From Lactifluus volemus (taxonomy: Eukaryota > Basidiomycota > Agaricomycetes > Russulales > Russulaceae): a DNA stretch of 64,000 nucleotides. A model generated the notes under the pieces. It saw nothing but the letters and a program-made list of their open reading frames with translations, had not been told where the DNA came from and made no database searches. The translations under genes and the position numbers were made by a program. This document shows, piece after piece, positions 9,930-23,000 of this stretch. The DNA is taken from the NCBI GenBank assembly GCA_022376515.1, contig WTXI01000172.1:1-64000 (forward strand), read 5' to 3'. The first letter of the stretch is position 1, and the number at the start of each line of letters is the position of its first letter.

Positions 9930-12486
9930 ATGGACATCAGTATGTTATACGTTAGCCTAAGTTATCATCATCAAGTTCATCCGCCCTATCAGCCAGCCCT
10001 CGGGCTCCGACAGAGCAAGGTCAATCCTTGCAGGGGCAGGGCATCTTTTCAGATAGCTCAGGTCCCCTCTTCAATATGTACATCAAGATGACAGAGGGAG
10101 AAGACGAAAGGATGACCCATCGCTGGCAAAAGGATGCAGATGGCATTCTTATCTTCGTGAGCCCATATATCGACACTGCACTAGAGCCCAGTGACTAAAG
10201 TGAATATCGTAGACCGGCTTATTCTCTGCTGCACTCGCCGCATTTCTCACTGTTTCCGTTCAAGACCTTAAATCGAATCCACAGGATACCACTGCCTTCT
10301 ATCTCGCAAACATCTATCAACTTCTCGCCGACCCAAACATATCTCGTGAATCGATCCTTGCCACTCCAGTTCAACCACCCGTCTTCTCTCCTCCGAATTC
10401 AGCCGTCTTGGTCAACTCACTCTGGTTCCTCAGTTTGGTGATCAGTATGACATCTGCCCTACTGGCGACGATGTTACAGCAATGGGCACGTCGATTCCTC
10501 ACAATCACACAACCGCTACTATACAGTCCACACAAGCGATCATCAATCCGTGCATTCTTTGCCAATGGTGTCAAAAGGCTTCACCTTCCTCAGTCGGTGG
10601 AAGCGCTCCCCGCCCTGCTACACCTGTCGTTGTTTCTTTTCTTCGCTGGATTGGTTATTTATCTGTTCAACATCAACCATACTGTGTTCAGTTTGGTTGT
10701 CTGGTGGGTGGGACTGGCTGGAGGTGTATATGGATGCATCACGTTGATGCCAATCTTCTGGCACGATAGCCCATATTATTCACCACTTTCTTCGTCGGTG
10801 TGGCTCTTCTTTAATTTCACCTATTCTGCAATCTGCCGAATTCGTTACTTTCTTCTTGCTCAGGGGCAGTATGTCGAAGGATATCTACTCTTTGAGGGCC
10901 TAACGAAGATCGTTCAAGAGTCGGGCTCGAAATTGTCGGCGGAGATCAATAACTACATCCTAACATGGACGATTGATGCTCTGGAAGAAGATAAGGAACT
11001 TGAACAATTCTTCGAAGCCATCCCGGGCTTCTGTACCTCCCCCGTGGTCCGCGAACATGACCCGGAACTCGATCTCACCACCAACGTTGGCTGGTTACTG
11101 GCAGGGTCATTTTACAAATTCATCGATCATACCTGTTCATCTGGTTTGATCTTGGAGGAAGACAAGAAAAGGCGGATCATCATCTGCGTGAAGGCTATCG
11201 ATGCAACACGTGTCTCCTTTACAATCTTGTACACCCTCATGGTCGTTCTTCATTCCGAAATAGATCTGTTTCTACCAGTTGATATTTGGCAATCTCTGAC
11301 AAGTACTAGTGGTGAACACGTTACTGGTTTATGTTCTCGAGGGATAATTGCTGGCGTCATTGCAAACACGTCGGAACGCGATGAGTATTGGGAGGCACTA
11401 GCCAAAGATCAACTTGGTGTATCAGAAGAAGATTTTCGAAACTACCTTGCAAATGGTGACAGCGTTTTACTTGCCAACTTTATTCACATCACTCGCCCAC
11501 TCCTCCACTTGGGTCTCATGAGTCTTGACATTCTAAATGCGACACCTGCCCTACCATCACTAGGGATCATCCTGCAGTGCATTTCCGAATTCGGCATTCA
11601 AAATACTCTTCCTGAACTGCAGGACGACTTCTGTGCTTTGTGGAACGAGATCACTCGAGAAGCACAGACCAGACACGACCGTGCACCTGAGGCACCTGAT
11701 ATCATTCCTTTTAATATTCTCAGACATATTCGGCATCATTATATCTCTTTACATCAAGGTACCGATGCTGCCCCGACCGCCTTCGATGCTTCCACAGATG
11801 AGCAAGATATTGTTCTGTTCGACCCATTTTCGTACCCACTATGCAATATCCCGGGTCATCATCCTCTCGCGACCACCTCCGACTCTTCCGACAGCTTTCT
11901 GAACCCTTCCACCGATCCCGCCGTGTCATCCTTCCCCGCATCGACCGAAGATGATAACCGCGTACATTTTGTCGGAGAATCATCTCTACATGATGTTCTT
12001 GATCTTCCCCCAACCATCGAGTCCTCCCACCGCTCTCCTCCCGTCAATGTTGAAATCAGTCACCCCGCTGCTACTTCACCTGACATAATAACCCAAGGTC
12101 TCACTGACAAACCCCCTACCATCTCGCCCACTTCCAACTCAGAGTTGGACCCTCATCCCGCACCGGCAGTGTCTATATTCATCCCTCACCCATCCTTTTC
12201 CCTGCCTTCTACTAGTAGCAATATTCCCGATCATCAAACCAACGCAGGTCTCGGAGTTGTCCCTGACATTCCATTATCATCATTCTCGGCCACAGTTGCC
12301 AGTGACATTCCTCTTCCTCTCCCGTCCACGTTTCCGACGTCCATCTCTCCCCCACCGCCCCTGGATATCACAGAGCAATATCACGAGTCGGCTATGTCCG
12401 TCCCTGACATAGCGACGGATACTTCGCGTCTTCAAGTTTCTCCCGACTCGGTATCCTCCTCTGGCGGCATTGACCATCCAGCATAG
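9930..12486 (+). CDS. DUF6535 four-helix membrane protein, copy 2 (type I, intact)
   Basis: Exons 9930-9939, 9993-10156 and 10213-12486 have GT-AG borders and phases that fit, giving 815 residues. The start is chosen because ATGGACATCA ends exactly at a GTATG donor. Exon 2 carries the KMTEGEDE and RWQKDADGI motifs that lead into the membrane domain. Predicted membrane segments lie near residues 59-77 (TGLFSAALAAFLTVSV), 127-149, 190-211 and 216-240. The remaining cytosolic or lumenal part has conserved blocks (LEEDKELEQFFEAIPGFC, EEDKKRR, ALAKDQLGVSEE, NGDSVLLANFIHITRP, LWNEITREA, LHQGTDAAPTAFDAST, YPLCNIPGHHP), then a Pro/Ser/Thr-rich tail of about 250 residues. The first part matches DUF6535 as I know it. 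Function of the family is not known to me. The tail lacks the PQGT module and has PPPLDITEQ instead. Confidence 0.88.
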
Positions 12487-13130
12487 AGCCGTGCAGTGTC
12501 CGCCTTCTTGTATACGTTTCGTTTTACTGTACGATATTCGCCGCTCGCCACGTCTTGATCCTTCGTTCCGTGCCTCCTTTATGTCTTCGATTTCACGTAA
12601 GCGAAATGGTTTATATATATCGCTCAGCGCTCAGAGGTTTTCTGTTTCGAACAATACTCAGCGCTTCTGTCTTCGTTAGGTCGAAAGGATAGTGCTCTTC
12701 TTCAAGTTGCTGAGACTGTCGTACGTAGTTCGGTCGTGGCTGCCCTGGCCAATGAGTTTGTATCACTACACCTCCGAGTTGGATATAACATCCTGCTGTC
12801 TGTTGTTCCTTAATAGATGGCGCCCGCGCGGACAGCGGTGTACGGTGCATGATAAGAGTGATTGACTGTGGCGAGGGGTCAGTGCGCCTCAACTTGAACA
12901 ACAATTGGAAGACGGCAGACTTGGGACGCTACCGTCGCAAGATGGCACATTTGGAGAAATAAGCAAGTGACTCATGTTCGAGAAACAGGCAGAGAGGAAC
13001 AGAATGAAATGAGTAGTTTCTAAAAAGGAATGTCCATTTCTACGAGGTGGAAAGAACATTGGATGTCATGCCATACTCGAGTGCGATATCGCTGCGTATC
13101 AGCCATGGATAATACTCAGCTTAGTCAGCC
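12487..13130 (+). other. 3' flank of copy 2
   Basis: This is a non-coding segment of the repeat unit. It is shorter near its start than the flank of copy 1: the part between the stop codon and the CGCTCGCCA block is missing. No gene is seen. Confidence 0.5.
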
Positions 13131-13890
13131 ACTAGGACGACTCGGACCAGGCGGCATCCCAAGAAGTTTCACTGGCACTGCCAAAGACTCGGAGCCCTTG
13201 TCTTTTATCTTCAGTAAAACTCATGCTCATTGCGACTTCGACCTTTTCTCCAGCAAGTCTTTCAGATGGTTCTTGTAGGGTTTCATCGTTGTCGACTGAA
13301 GAACGGGAGTAGGTCAATCACGCTGGCGCAATTATGAAAAGGGATGCACCGCAGGAGATTCGGATGTGACGCGTGGAGTTCCGTTGTCTTTTTGTAAATG
13401 CATGAGGCTGTCGGATGATGATGTAGTACTCTCATCAGGGCTACATGAAGAAGGGGATTCCTTGTTGGTACATGACCCAGCAGGAGATTGCTTGAGTTCG
13501 CGGTCGACAACTATAGTTGAGAAATACTCTCTGTGACACGGGAAGAGGGCAGATCGAGTTGTCATAAATACTACTGGGAGGAAGGAGTATGTTTTATTCA
13601 GACACGCTTTTCACCCCATAGGTTCAAGGTCACAAAAGTAAAGGTCATAGCGCACAAGGTACCGTAATCTGGAAGCCTCGTCATTTTTCCCTTTTATCAG
13701 AGACAAGATCTCGGTCGCCTTGAACGTGAGGGGTATATGATATGCAAGAGTCAGCAAGACAGAAAGAGGACATGGTCATCGAAAAACGACAAGATCGAAG
13801 ATTACTGCACCATAAGAACCATGAGATCTGGGCAGAGGATAACCAGATTGTGCAATTTATCAATAAACAGACGAATAGTTAGTTCAAATG
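13131..13890 (-). pseudogene. Divergent unrecognised gene remnant, third copy
   Basis: It contains all but the terminal block of the remnant at 2975-3945 and is nearly identical to the copy at 37.98-38.74 kb. The homology begins at the GGCGGCATCCC sequence near 13150. No complete frame is present. Confidence 0.4.
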
Positions 13891-14064
13891 TCCTCGCACT
13901 GTAGGGTGGCCCCAAAGCGTATAACTGAAGAGGCGCTCGAGCGCTGCTGCGCGTGTACGGCAACGTATTACATAAGCGCCGTGCTCCAGCCCGGTTCGGT
14001 GCGAGAGAGAGAGCGTCAATAACAACAACTCTATCTCTATTCTTGACAACAAACTTGTGCGCTC

Positions 14065-14304
14065 ATGAGTGACGAACACGAGGAATACATCGCCGTTCTC
14101 AAGGCATCATATGATTACGTTCCCCAATCCGAAGACGAAATCGAAATCAAGGAGGATCAACTACTTTTACTCGTCGAGAAAACCGATGACGAGTGCGTTC
14201 GTAGCTCGGGTGCATCGCTGACATTTCATCATTGGTGGAAAGTTAAGCCAATGGGTGTTTCGGACGTTCAGGGTGGCCTCGTTCCATCTGCGTATGTTGA
14301 ATCG
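14065..14304 (+). pseudogene. SLA1: SLA1 5' fragment 3 (intron acceptor lost)
   Basis: Exon 1 is intact. In the intron nine bases are missing, and the acceptor, ATTTCATAG in fragment 1, reads ATTTCATCAT, so the AG is gone. Without splicing the frame happens to stay open through exon 2, which would insert about 13 residues in the SH3 domain between the EKTDD and WWK motifs. Confidence 0.8.
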
Positions 14305-15141
14305 GTGAGTGCTTGTTGGACTACGGCCACATGGACTCGTCGAGGAATGCGTGCCAAGTAATAAGTGCCTGGCGTTCCGCCCTGTGCTGATATTTCTTAT
14401 TTTACATAGTCAATGTGTGAGGTGAAATCCTGAAATCGGCTCAATATCGTGCCCAAAATGTTGTCGACCATTGGGCAGCGACGCCTACTACACGAGCCTG
14501 CCCCACATAAGGCACTGGCACACCCTACGAGGATCAGCGCTCAGCCTTTGCGCGGAGCGACACAACCTATATCCTTCGGCTCTTTCTTGTGAGTCTAGCA
14601 TGGTCCCAGCGGTGTTGCACAATTGGGCGTCTAATATCTCACGAGTACTGGGAATATGAGAAAGTGCTGAGATGGACTCGAACGAGAGGGGATTAATGAG
14701 AGAATGCCACTGCGACGCCCTCATGATGGAAGATCGCACGCAGGCATCACGATATGGATGACAATTATCGGACAGGGAAAGCCACAAGAATGGCTGGACC
14801 TGGAAAAAGTAGAAGAGAGGAAGCCTATACAGCGGGCAGAGTGTTAGCACCCTTTCCGTCGATTTCATTGTCGGGAATGGAAAGAGCAGATACAGTATGA
14901 CATATCTTCGCAACTATGCAAAGTCTTCTTGCTTTTGAATTTGCATTTATGTAGCATATTCATCATTCAGCCACGTATACTACGATGGCCCCAAGGCACG
15001 CGTCCTGCCACCGCGGTACTTGACCTTACGTAACTGTACTTGTATTTTCGTCGCTTCACCTCGATTGACGCTCTGTTCCTCCTGACGTCCCGACCTGCTA
15101 CCCCGGAAGCTACCAACAGAGAGAATCTACCTCAACAGAAA
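14305..15141 (+). promoter_or_regulatory. SLA1 intron remnant plus type I promoter of copy 3
   Basis: It is nearly identical to 39164-40000, including the small GCACTGGCACACC change that the other units lack. No coding sequence is supported. Confidence 0.5.
15026..15033. promoter_or_regulatory. TTACGTAA palindrome (copy 3)
   Basis: It lies 116 bp before the ATG at 15142. Confidence 0.5.
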
Positions 15142-17707
15142 ATGGACAATAGTATGTTATACGTTAGCCTACGTCATCATCATCAAGTTCATCCGCCCTA
15201 TCAGCCAGCCCTCAGGCTCGGACAGAGCAAGGTCAATCCTCGCAGGCGCAGGCCATCTTTTCAGATAGCTCAGGGCCCCTCTTCCATATGTACGTTAAGA
15301 TGACAGAGGGAGAGGACGAAAAGATGTCCCATCGCTGGCAAAAGGATGCAGACGGCATCCTTATCTTCGTGAGCCCATATATCAACACTGCACTAGAGCC
15401 CAGTGACTAAAGTGAATATCGTAGACCGGCTTATTCTCGGCTGCACTCGCAGCATTGCTCACTGTTTCCGTTCAAGACCTAAAATCGAATCCACAGGATA
15501 CCACTGCGTTCTATCTCGCAAACATCTATCAACTTCTCGCCGACCCAAACATGTCTCGTGCATCGATCCTTGCCACTCCAGTTCAACCACCCGACTTCTC
15601 TCCTCCGACATCAGCAGTCTTGGTCAACTCTCTCTGGTCCCTCAGTTTGGTCATCAGTCTCACATCTGCGCTACTGGCAACAATGTTACAACAATGGGCA
15701 CGTCGATTCCTCACAATCACTCAACCACCACTATACAGTCCACACAAGCGAGCATCAATACGTGCATTCTTTGCTAACGGTGTCGAAAGGTTTCACCTTC
15801 CTTGGTCTGTTGAAGCGCTGCCTGCTCTGCTACACCTGTCGTTGTTTCTGTTCTTCACCGGACTGGCTATTTATCTGTTCAACATCAACCATACTGTGTT
15901 CAGTGTGGTTGTTTGGTGGGTTGGGCTTGCAGGAGGTGTATATGGATGCATCACGTTGATGCCAATCTTCTGGCACGATAGCCCCTATTATTCCCCACTT
16001 TCTTCGTCGGCGTTTCTCTTCTTTAATTTCACCTTTTCTGCAATTCGCCGAATTCGTTACTTTCTTTCTCAGGGGCAGTGGCTCGAAAGATATCTACCCT
16101 TTCAGGGCCTATCGAAGATCGTTCAAGAATCTGGCTCGGAATTGTCAACGAAGATCACCGAGCATATCCTAACATGGACTATTCAAGCTGTGGAAGAAGA
16201 TAAGGAACTTGAACAGTTCTTCGAAGCCATCCCTGGCTTCTGTCGCTCCGAAGTAGTCCAAGCACGTTCCCTACCTCACCGTGACAAATTTAACGGGACA
16301 TTGGCAGAGGGGATTTCCAATTTCGGTTTCCACACCTTGTTGTCTAGTTTTTTGTCGGAGGAAGACAAGAAAAGGCGTGTCATCATCTGCGCGAAGGCTA
16401 TCGATGCAGCACAACTCTCCCGGACAACCATGTCCACCCTCGACATAGTTTTCAGTCTCGGTGTGGATCTGTTGCGATCGGTTGATATGTGGCAATCTCT
16501 GACAAGTACCACTGGTGGCCAAGTTCCTGGTTTATGTTCTCAAGGCATAATTGCTGGCGTCATTGCAATCACGTCGGAACGCGATGAGCGTTGGGAGGCA
16601 CTAGCCAAGGATCAACTTGGATTGTCAGAAGATTCTTTTCGAAATTACCTTGCAAATGGTGACAGCGTTTTACTTGCCAACTTTATCTACATCACTCGGC
16701 CACTCTTCCGCTTGTGTCTCGAGGATGAGTTTCAGGCTTATTTCCTAAGGGACATCCTGCCATGCATTTCCAAATTCGACATTGAAAATACTCTTCCTGG
16801 ACTACAGCACGGCTTCTGTGCTTTGTGGAACGAAATCACTCGAGAATTGCATAATCGCAGATCTCACCTCATTGCTAATTATACTCTCAACAACATTCGG
16901 CAACTTTATATCGCTTTACATCAAGGCACCGATGCTGCCCCGACCGCCTTCGATGCTTCCACACATCATTATAGCCACGTTATGGACGACCCATTTTGGT
17001 ACCCACTATGCAATATCCCGGGTCATCATCCTCTCGCGACAACTCCCAACGCCTTTCTGAACCTTTCCACAGAGCCCGCCGTGTCATCCTTCCCCGCATC
17101 GAAAGAAGATGATAACCGCGTACATTTTATCGGAGAATCTCTACATGGTGTTCTTCATGCTCCCCCAACCATCGAGTCCTCCCACCGCTCTCCTCCCGAC
17201 AATCTTGACCCCGCTGCTACTTCACTTGACATAATAACCCAAAGTCTCACTGACAAAGACCTTACCATCCCGCCCACTTCCAACTCAGAGTTGGAACCTC
17301 ATCCCGCACCGGCAGTGTCTATATTCACCCCTCACCCATCCTTTTCCCCGCCGCTTAGCAGTATTCCCGATCCGCAAACGAACGCAGGTCTTGGAGTTGT
17401 CCCTGACGTTCTATTATCATCATCCTCGAGTTCAGTTGCCAGCGACACTCCTCATCCGCTTCCTTCCCCGTTTTCGACGTCTATTCCTCTTCCACCGCCC
17501 CAGGGGACCCCTTTTTCGCACACAGACACGGCACCGAATGACGGAACATTCTATAGGCCTCGAGCTCAAACTTCCACTAACATGCAGATCCCAGAGCGAT
17601 CACACGAGTTGGCTATGTCCGGGACGGACATAGCGACGGATGCTTCGCGCCTTCAAGTTTCCCCCGACTCAGTATCCTCCTCTAGCGGCATTGACCGTCC
17701 AGCATAG
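15142..17707 (+). CDS. DUF6535 membrane protein, copy 3 (type I, intact)
   Basis: Exons 15142-15151, 15205-15368 and 15425-17707 give 818 residues without interruption. The first exon is ATGGACAATA before GTATGT. The membrane domain is almost the same as in copies 1 and 7. The island after HLPNFIYITRPL-type sequence (here CLEDEFQAYFLRDILPCIS) differs strongly from copies 2, 5 and 6, although both sides of it are conserved. The tail has the roughly 40-residue PQGTPFSHTDTAP module shared with copies 1 and 4 and ends SGIDRPA. It has the longest open frame without an internal defect in the left half of the array, so it is the best candidate for an active type I gene. Confidence 0.88.
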
Positions 17708-18530
17708 AGCCGTGCAGTCTCTGGAGGCTCCTCTTAGATATGTATACTGGTGGGTTCTTTGTTTTTTGAGATCCATGTCAACGCCAATTCTGACTGCTCT
17801 TACCAAGTCTGTTCCCTGGAGTCAGTACCACGTTCAAAACCAGCACGCTTCACTCGGGTTCTTTCCTTCGACCTATTGCTTGTTTCTCAGGCACGCTATC
17901 CTATTGTCCGCCTTCTTGTATACGTTTCGTTTACTGTACGATATTCGCCGCTCGCCAGGTCTTGATCCTTCATTCCGTGCCTCCTTTATGTCTTCAATTT
18001 CACGTAAGCGAGATGTTGTATATATAGCGCTCAGCGCTCAGAGGTTTTTTGTTTCACGCAATACTCAGCGCTTGTGTTGCACGTAGTTCGGTCGTGGCTG
18101 CCCTGGCCAAAGAGTTGGTATCACTGCACCTCCGAGTTGGATACAACAGCGTGCCGTCGGTTGTTCATTAACAGATGGTGCCCGCGTGGACAGTCTATGG
18201 TTCGTGATAACTTCCCGGGAGACGCGGACCGTTATGGTGCATGTCAAGAGTTATCAGTTTGTGTGAGGAGTAGGATATGTTCTCGGGGACGACTTGATTG
18301 GAAGGGAACCTGGGACGCTGCCCAACGGGGGCACCACAAGGTAACATATTTCGAGAAATGGACAAATGAGAACCAGCTAGAGACAAACAGATTGAAAAGA
18401 CTAGTTTCCAAAAAGGAATGTCTATTTCTACGGAGTGGAAGGAACACCAGACGTGATGCCACACTCGATTATGACATCGCTGGGTATCAGGCGTGGATAT
18501 GTTAATCAGCGGCTAAGACGATCAGGCATG
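17708..18530 (+). other. 3' flank of copy 3
   Basis: Non-coding. It is almost the same as 28004-28800, so units 3 and 4 share this flank more closely than the others. No gene is supported. Confidence 0.5.
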
Positions 18531-19300
18531 TTAGGAAGTTCCAAAGATTCCTTGAGTTTTTTGGGACGAATCTTGCCCATTTGATTTTGAGCTTGGTTTC
18601 AGCAGGACTCTCAAGTGGTGGTTCCTATAGGTCTATCTTTTCTGTAGACTGAAGAACAGGAATAGGTCAATCACGCTGGCGCAATCACGAAAAGGGACGC
18701 ACCACAGGAGATTCGGATATGAGGTGTGGAGTTCCGTTGTCTGTTTATAAAAGCTTGGCGTTGTCGGATGATGATGAAATACTCTCATCAGGGCTACATG
18801 AAGAAGGGATTCCTTGTTAATACAGTACATGGCGCAGCAGGAGATTGCTTGATTTTGGACGTGAGTTCGTTGGAGGTGGTCGACATCAATGGTTGAGAAA
18901 CACTCTCTGTAACACGGGGGGGAGGGCAGATCGAGTTGTCATAAATACTAACTTACTGGGAGGAAAGAGTGGTCGGAGTATGTTTTATTCAAACATGCTT
19001 TTCTCCCCGTAGGTGTGTTCTGAGTCAAAGGTCAGGAAAGTAAAGGTCATAGCGCACGAGATCCCGTAATCTGGAAGAGCCTCGTAATTTTCCCCTTTGA
19101 TCCGAGACAAGATCTCGGTCGCCTTGAACGTGAGGGGTATATGATATGCAAGACAGAAAGAGGACATGGTCATCGAAAGACGGCAAGATCGAAGATTACT
19201 GCACCAGAAGAACCATGAGATCTGGGCAGAGGATAACCAGTCTGTGTAATTTATTAATAAACAGACGAATAGTTAGTTCAAATGTCCTCGTACTGTAGGG
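18531..19300 (-). pseudogene. Divergent unrecognised gene remnant, fourth copy
   Basis: It contains a 62-codon frame (MTMSSFCLAYHIP...EKSMFE) and the middle block with altered frame. The right end runs into the bidirectional region that is split by a transposon at 19377. Confidence 0.4.
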
Positions 19301-19376
19301 TGGCCCCAAAGTGTATAACTGAAGAGGCGCTCGAGCGCTGCTGCGCGTGTACGGCAACGGATTACATAAGCGCCGC

Positions 19377-19938
19377 ATCAGTAAACCTAACAAAAACTTT
19401 TTTGGGCTTGCTCAAGCTTGCTCAAGCTTGAGCAAGCTTGAGCAAGCTTAAAAGCACACAAAATTGCGAAAGTTCTCAAGGAACCTAAATTTTACCAAAA
19501 AGTTTGCTTTCAACTATATTCTCAAAAAGTAAATAAGTTGAAAAAGTTCATAAAAGTGATCAAAAGTCATAAAAGTGTCTGAAGTGAAAAAGTGTCTTTC
19601 ATCAGTGCTGAAACTAGCAAGGCAGGGAATCCAGAGAAACAAAGGTGAGAACCCTAGATATGATGAAGATACAGGTATGTGGAGAGTGTGCCCTGAATGT
19701 GATGAAGAGGGTCAGTGGCCAATCCAGATTATCCATCTTGACACCATACTTTGTGGTATACATCTTCTACCATGCTATGGAGAGGGGTTACTTCAATTGG
19801 ACTTGACTTTTAGCAATGCCCTTGATGCTTGTGATTCATATTTTATAAACCAATTTATTGACTGCCAACTTTTTTACTTTTTTACTTGTTTGCTTTCGAA
19901 AGTGGAAAAGACCGAAAGTTTTTGCACCATTTACTGAT
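19377..19938. mobile_element. 562-bp non-autonomous DNA element in the SLA1 upstream region
   Basis: The sister units read GCGCCGTGCTCC at this place, whereas here 562 bp are inserted between GCGCCGC and GCATGCTCC. The ends form imperfect inverted repeats (ATCAGTAAA...CAAAAACTTT, 19 of 24 positions). A perfect 42-bp palindrome of GCTTGCTCAAGC-type repeats lies at 19406-19447. A 120-codon frame at 19575-19937 runs into the right end; its motifs (MWRVCPECDEEG, IIHLDTIL, HLLPCYG, ALDACDSYFINQFID) resemble the C-terminal part of Plavaka/KDZ-type transposase genes of Agaricomycetes, from memory of that family. This suggests a deletion derivative. The duplicated target (possibly GC) is not certain. 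Confidence 0.7.
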
Positions 19939-20023
19939 GCATGCTCCATCCGGTTCGGTGCGAGAGAGAGAGCGTCAATACCAACAACTCTATCTCTATT
20001 CTTGACAACAAACTTGTGCGCTC

Positions 20024-23000
20024 ATGAGTGACGAACACGAGGAATACATCGCCGTTCTCAAGGCATCATATGACTACGTTCCCCAATCCGAAGATGAAAT
20101 CGAAATCAAGGAGGATCAACTACTTTTACTCGTCGAGAAAACCGATGACGAGTGCGTTCATCCTTTGTGTAGCTCGGGTGCATCGCTGACATTTCGTAGT
20201 TGGTGGAAAGTTAAACCAATGGGTATTTCGGACGTTCAGGGTGGCCTTGTTCCATCTGCGTACGTTGAATCGGTGAGTGCTCGTTGGACTGCCACATGGA
20301 CTCGTCGAGGAATCCGCGCCAAGTTATAAGCGCCTCGCGTTCCGCCCTGTGCCGATATTTCTTATTTCCATAGTCGATGTGTGAGGTGAAATCCTGAAAT
20401 CGGCTCAATATCGTGCCCAGTAACCTGGCCTTGTCGGTGGTGCCTCAGCCCTTATCACTTCACACATACTTCTCAAGATTACCCCCAAAACTTCGGCCGT
20501 CCTTTTTCCCATTATCGTGTTGTGGTTTGGTTTGTTGCTCACGTTGTTTCCATTTACCATAGGCCGAGCACTCCTCCATTGTAAAGGCACAATATGATTA
20601 CGACGCGGCTGCTCAAGGTGAACTATCCTTGAAAGAGGAACAGGTGTTGCTCGCGTTTGGCATAGAGGACGATGGTTGGCTGCTTGTGCAAGAGAAGGAC
20701 AGTGGCAAGGTCGGCTACATTCCTGGGAATTATGTTGAGGTCGCCCTCTCTACTCTTTCTCTTCGACTTGGCACTGATTTAGCGCTAGAGTATGGATGAT
20801 TCCGGTTCCTCCGCCCCCGCCCCTGCTCCTTCCGCAGCTGCCAGCATTGTCGTTCCCGATTCTCCTCCCCGCCCACCGCGTCCGGTCAGCACATATGTCG
20901 ATCCTGCAGAGCTCGTCCGCTCCACCGCCTCCAAGGCCAAGGCAGACCCCATCAAGACTTGGGCAATCTCTGAGGTGGACAAGAAAGGCAAGAAGAAGAA
21001 GGGCACCCTTGGAATTGGTAATGGTGCCGTATTTTTTGCTAGTGAGGCCGACAAGGTACGTTTTCGAACAGGTGCTTCCTGTGCGCTCCGTGGCATTGAC
21101 GTCGATCCCGGATGCCAGACACCGGTGCAAAAGTGGCAGACTGGTGACATTACTTCAGCGCATATCGACAAGTCAAAACATGTACTGATCGAAGTTGGTG
21201 GCACGGTCCCTACGAGTCTGCACTTTCATGCAGGCAACAAGGATACGGCCGAAGAGATTCTAGCCAAACTCGAGTCTTCGCGCAGTCTTGCTCGCGGCAG
21301 TACCGACTCGGCGGCCGGACCGGAAGCCGAAGCTGCGTCCGAACCCACCGCTCCAGTACAACGCACACTTCCTCCACCTTTACGTACAGATGGGGCGCAC
21401 AGTCCTGGTAAGAAAGGCGTGCACTTCTCCGAGGCAAGCCCTGCCATTATTCCCCCACGCTCCCCATCCCCTCTAGAACAAGAAGAGGAACCACCCAAGC
21501 TCGAAGATGTCGACGGTCTGGAGGCCTACGCTTTGTATGACTTCCAGGCTCAGGGCGATGATGAACTGACCGTAGCCGAGGGCGATGCTCTATGGGTAAT
21601 CGAGCAAGACGGCGACGAGTGGTGGAAGTGTAGGGACGTGAAAGACAATGAGGGAGTTGTGCCCGCGTCGTATATCGAGCTGCGTCCTTCCTCGACTAGT
21701 GGAGACTTGCACCCCGCAGCCATGGGCCGCTCGCCTGCTCGGGTGGTCGAACCGGAAGCGAGAGAAGATGACGGCGAGGCTGAGCGTGAAGCGGAGGAGC
21801 GCGCTGCAGCGGAACGCACGGAACGTGAGGCAAAAGAGAAGCGCGAGCGGAAGGAGAGGGAGGAACGAGAACAACGCGCCAAAGCCGCATCAATGGCCGC
21901 CGAGGCCGACCGTAAACGCAAAGAGAAGGAGAAGCGGGAGAAGGAGCGCACGGAGGACGAACCCGAGGGGGAAGACCGGCGCGAGAAAAGATCGACAAAG
22001 GCAAAGGCTTCGTCTCATCCATCTTCATCAAAGTCTAGTTCTGACTCGCGCAAGTCCATCGAAAAGCGTGAGTTGCTATGTCTTCTTTCGCCTGATTTCT
22101 TTTCCATACTTTCTACCAGGTGCTCCCCCCGATCCAAACCAGACGCGCGAGTGGCGCCATCGAACTGGGCAGTTTCGTGTTGTGGCCGCTTTCCTTGGCT
22201 ACAAGAACGGCGTGCTCCGCCTACACAAGATGAATGGCGTGATCATTGAAGTACCATCCGAGAAGATGTCAGTTGAGGACGTGCGCTACGTGGAGAAGAT
22301 CATGGGTCGTGGGGGCTCGAGCTCACGAAAGAGTGACGAGGATGATGAGCCACTGGCGAAGCGCCATCAACACCCCCAACCAGCTCCCGCGCCTCAGAAG
22401 AAGGGCCCACAGATAAACTGGTTCGAATTTTTCCTCAACGCAGGGTGTGATCTGGATGATTGCACGCGCTACGCCTCTTCCTTTGAGCGGGACAAGATCG
22501 ACGAATCGATTCTGCCTGATATTTCGGAATCCACTCTACGCACTCTGGGCTTGCGCGAAGGCGATATCATCCGCGTCGCCAAGGTTATCGACGCGCGCCG
22601 TCCAAAGGCTCCATCAAAGCCTGCTTCCTCGGAGGTAAACCTCCTCGGCAACGACGAACGGTCGATGTCTGCGGCCCCGGGCCACCTAACTTGTTCACCA
22701 ATCCCGGAGGTCAACTCAAGAATGCGCGGAGAGGACGCCCGACGCCGAGCAAGACGGGAAGCACTGCTCCCGGTGCTGTCGATCTTGGTGCCATCTCGAC
22801 CGCGTCGGAACAGATAGCCCGTTCGACGACCCCACAAGTATCCAGTCCAACGTCTGCGCCGACCGCCTTGTCCCCGCCTTCACAAGTCCCTTCAAGGTCG
22901 AACTCTGCTGCTCCATCGGGCTTCGATGACGATGCGTGGACAAATAGACCGAGCTCGACCAAGCCCGTCGCCGCGACACCTCCCGTCCCGGAACGCGTCC

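Noticed and set aside
20792..22249. Single continuous SLA1 exon ending at 22249
   Set aside because: Reading through includes a 63-bp GT-AG intron (21056-21118) and a 52-bp intron (22068-22119); splicing the latter leads correctly into the SHD1 domain.
22634..22709. Intron that would explain the frame change in SLA1 near 22680
   Set aside because: GTAAAC...CGGAG has GT-AG ends, but the phases do not match on the two sides, so a frameshift is the simpler reading.
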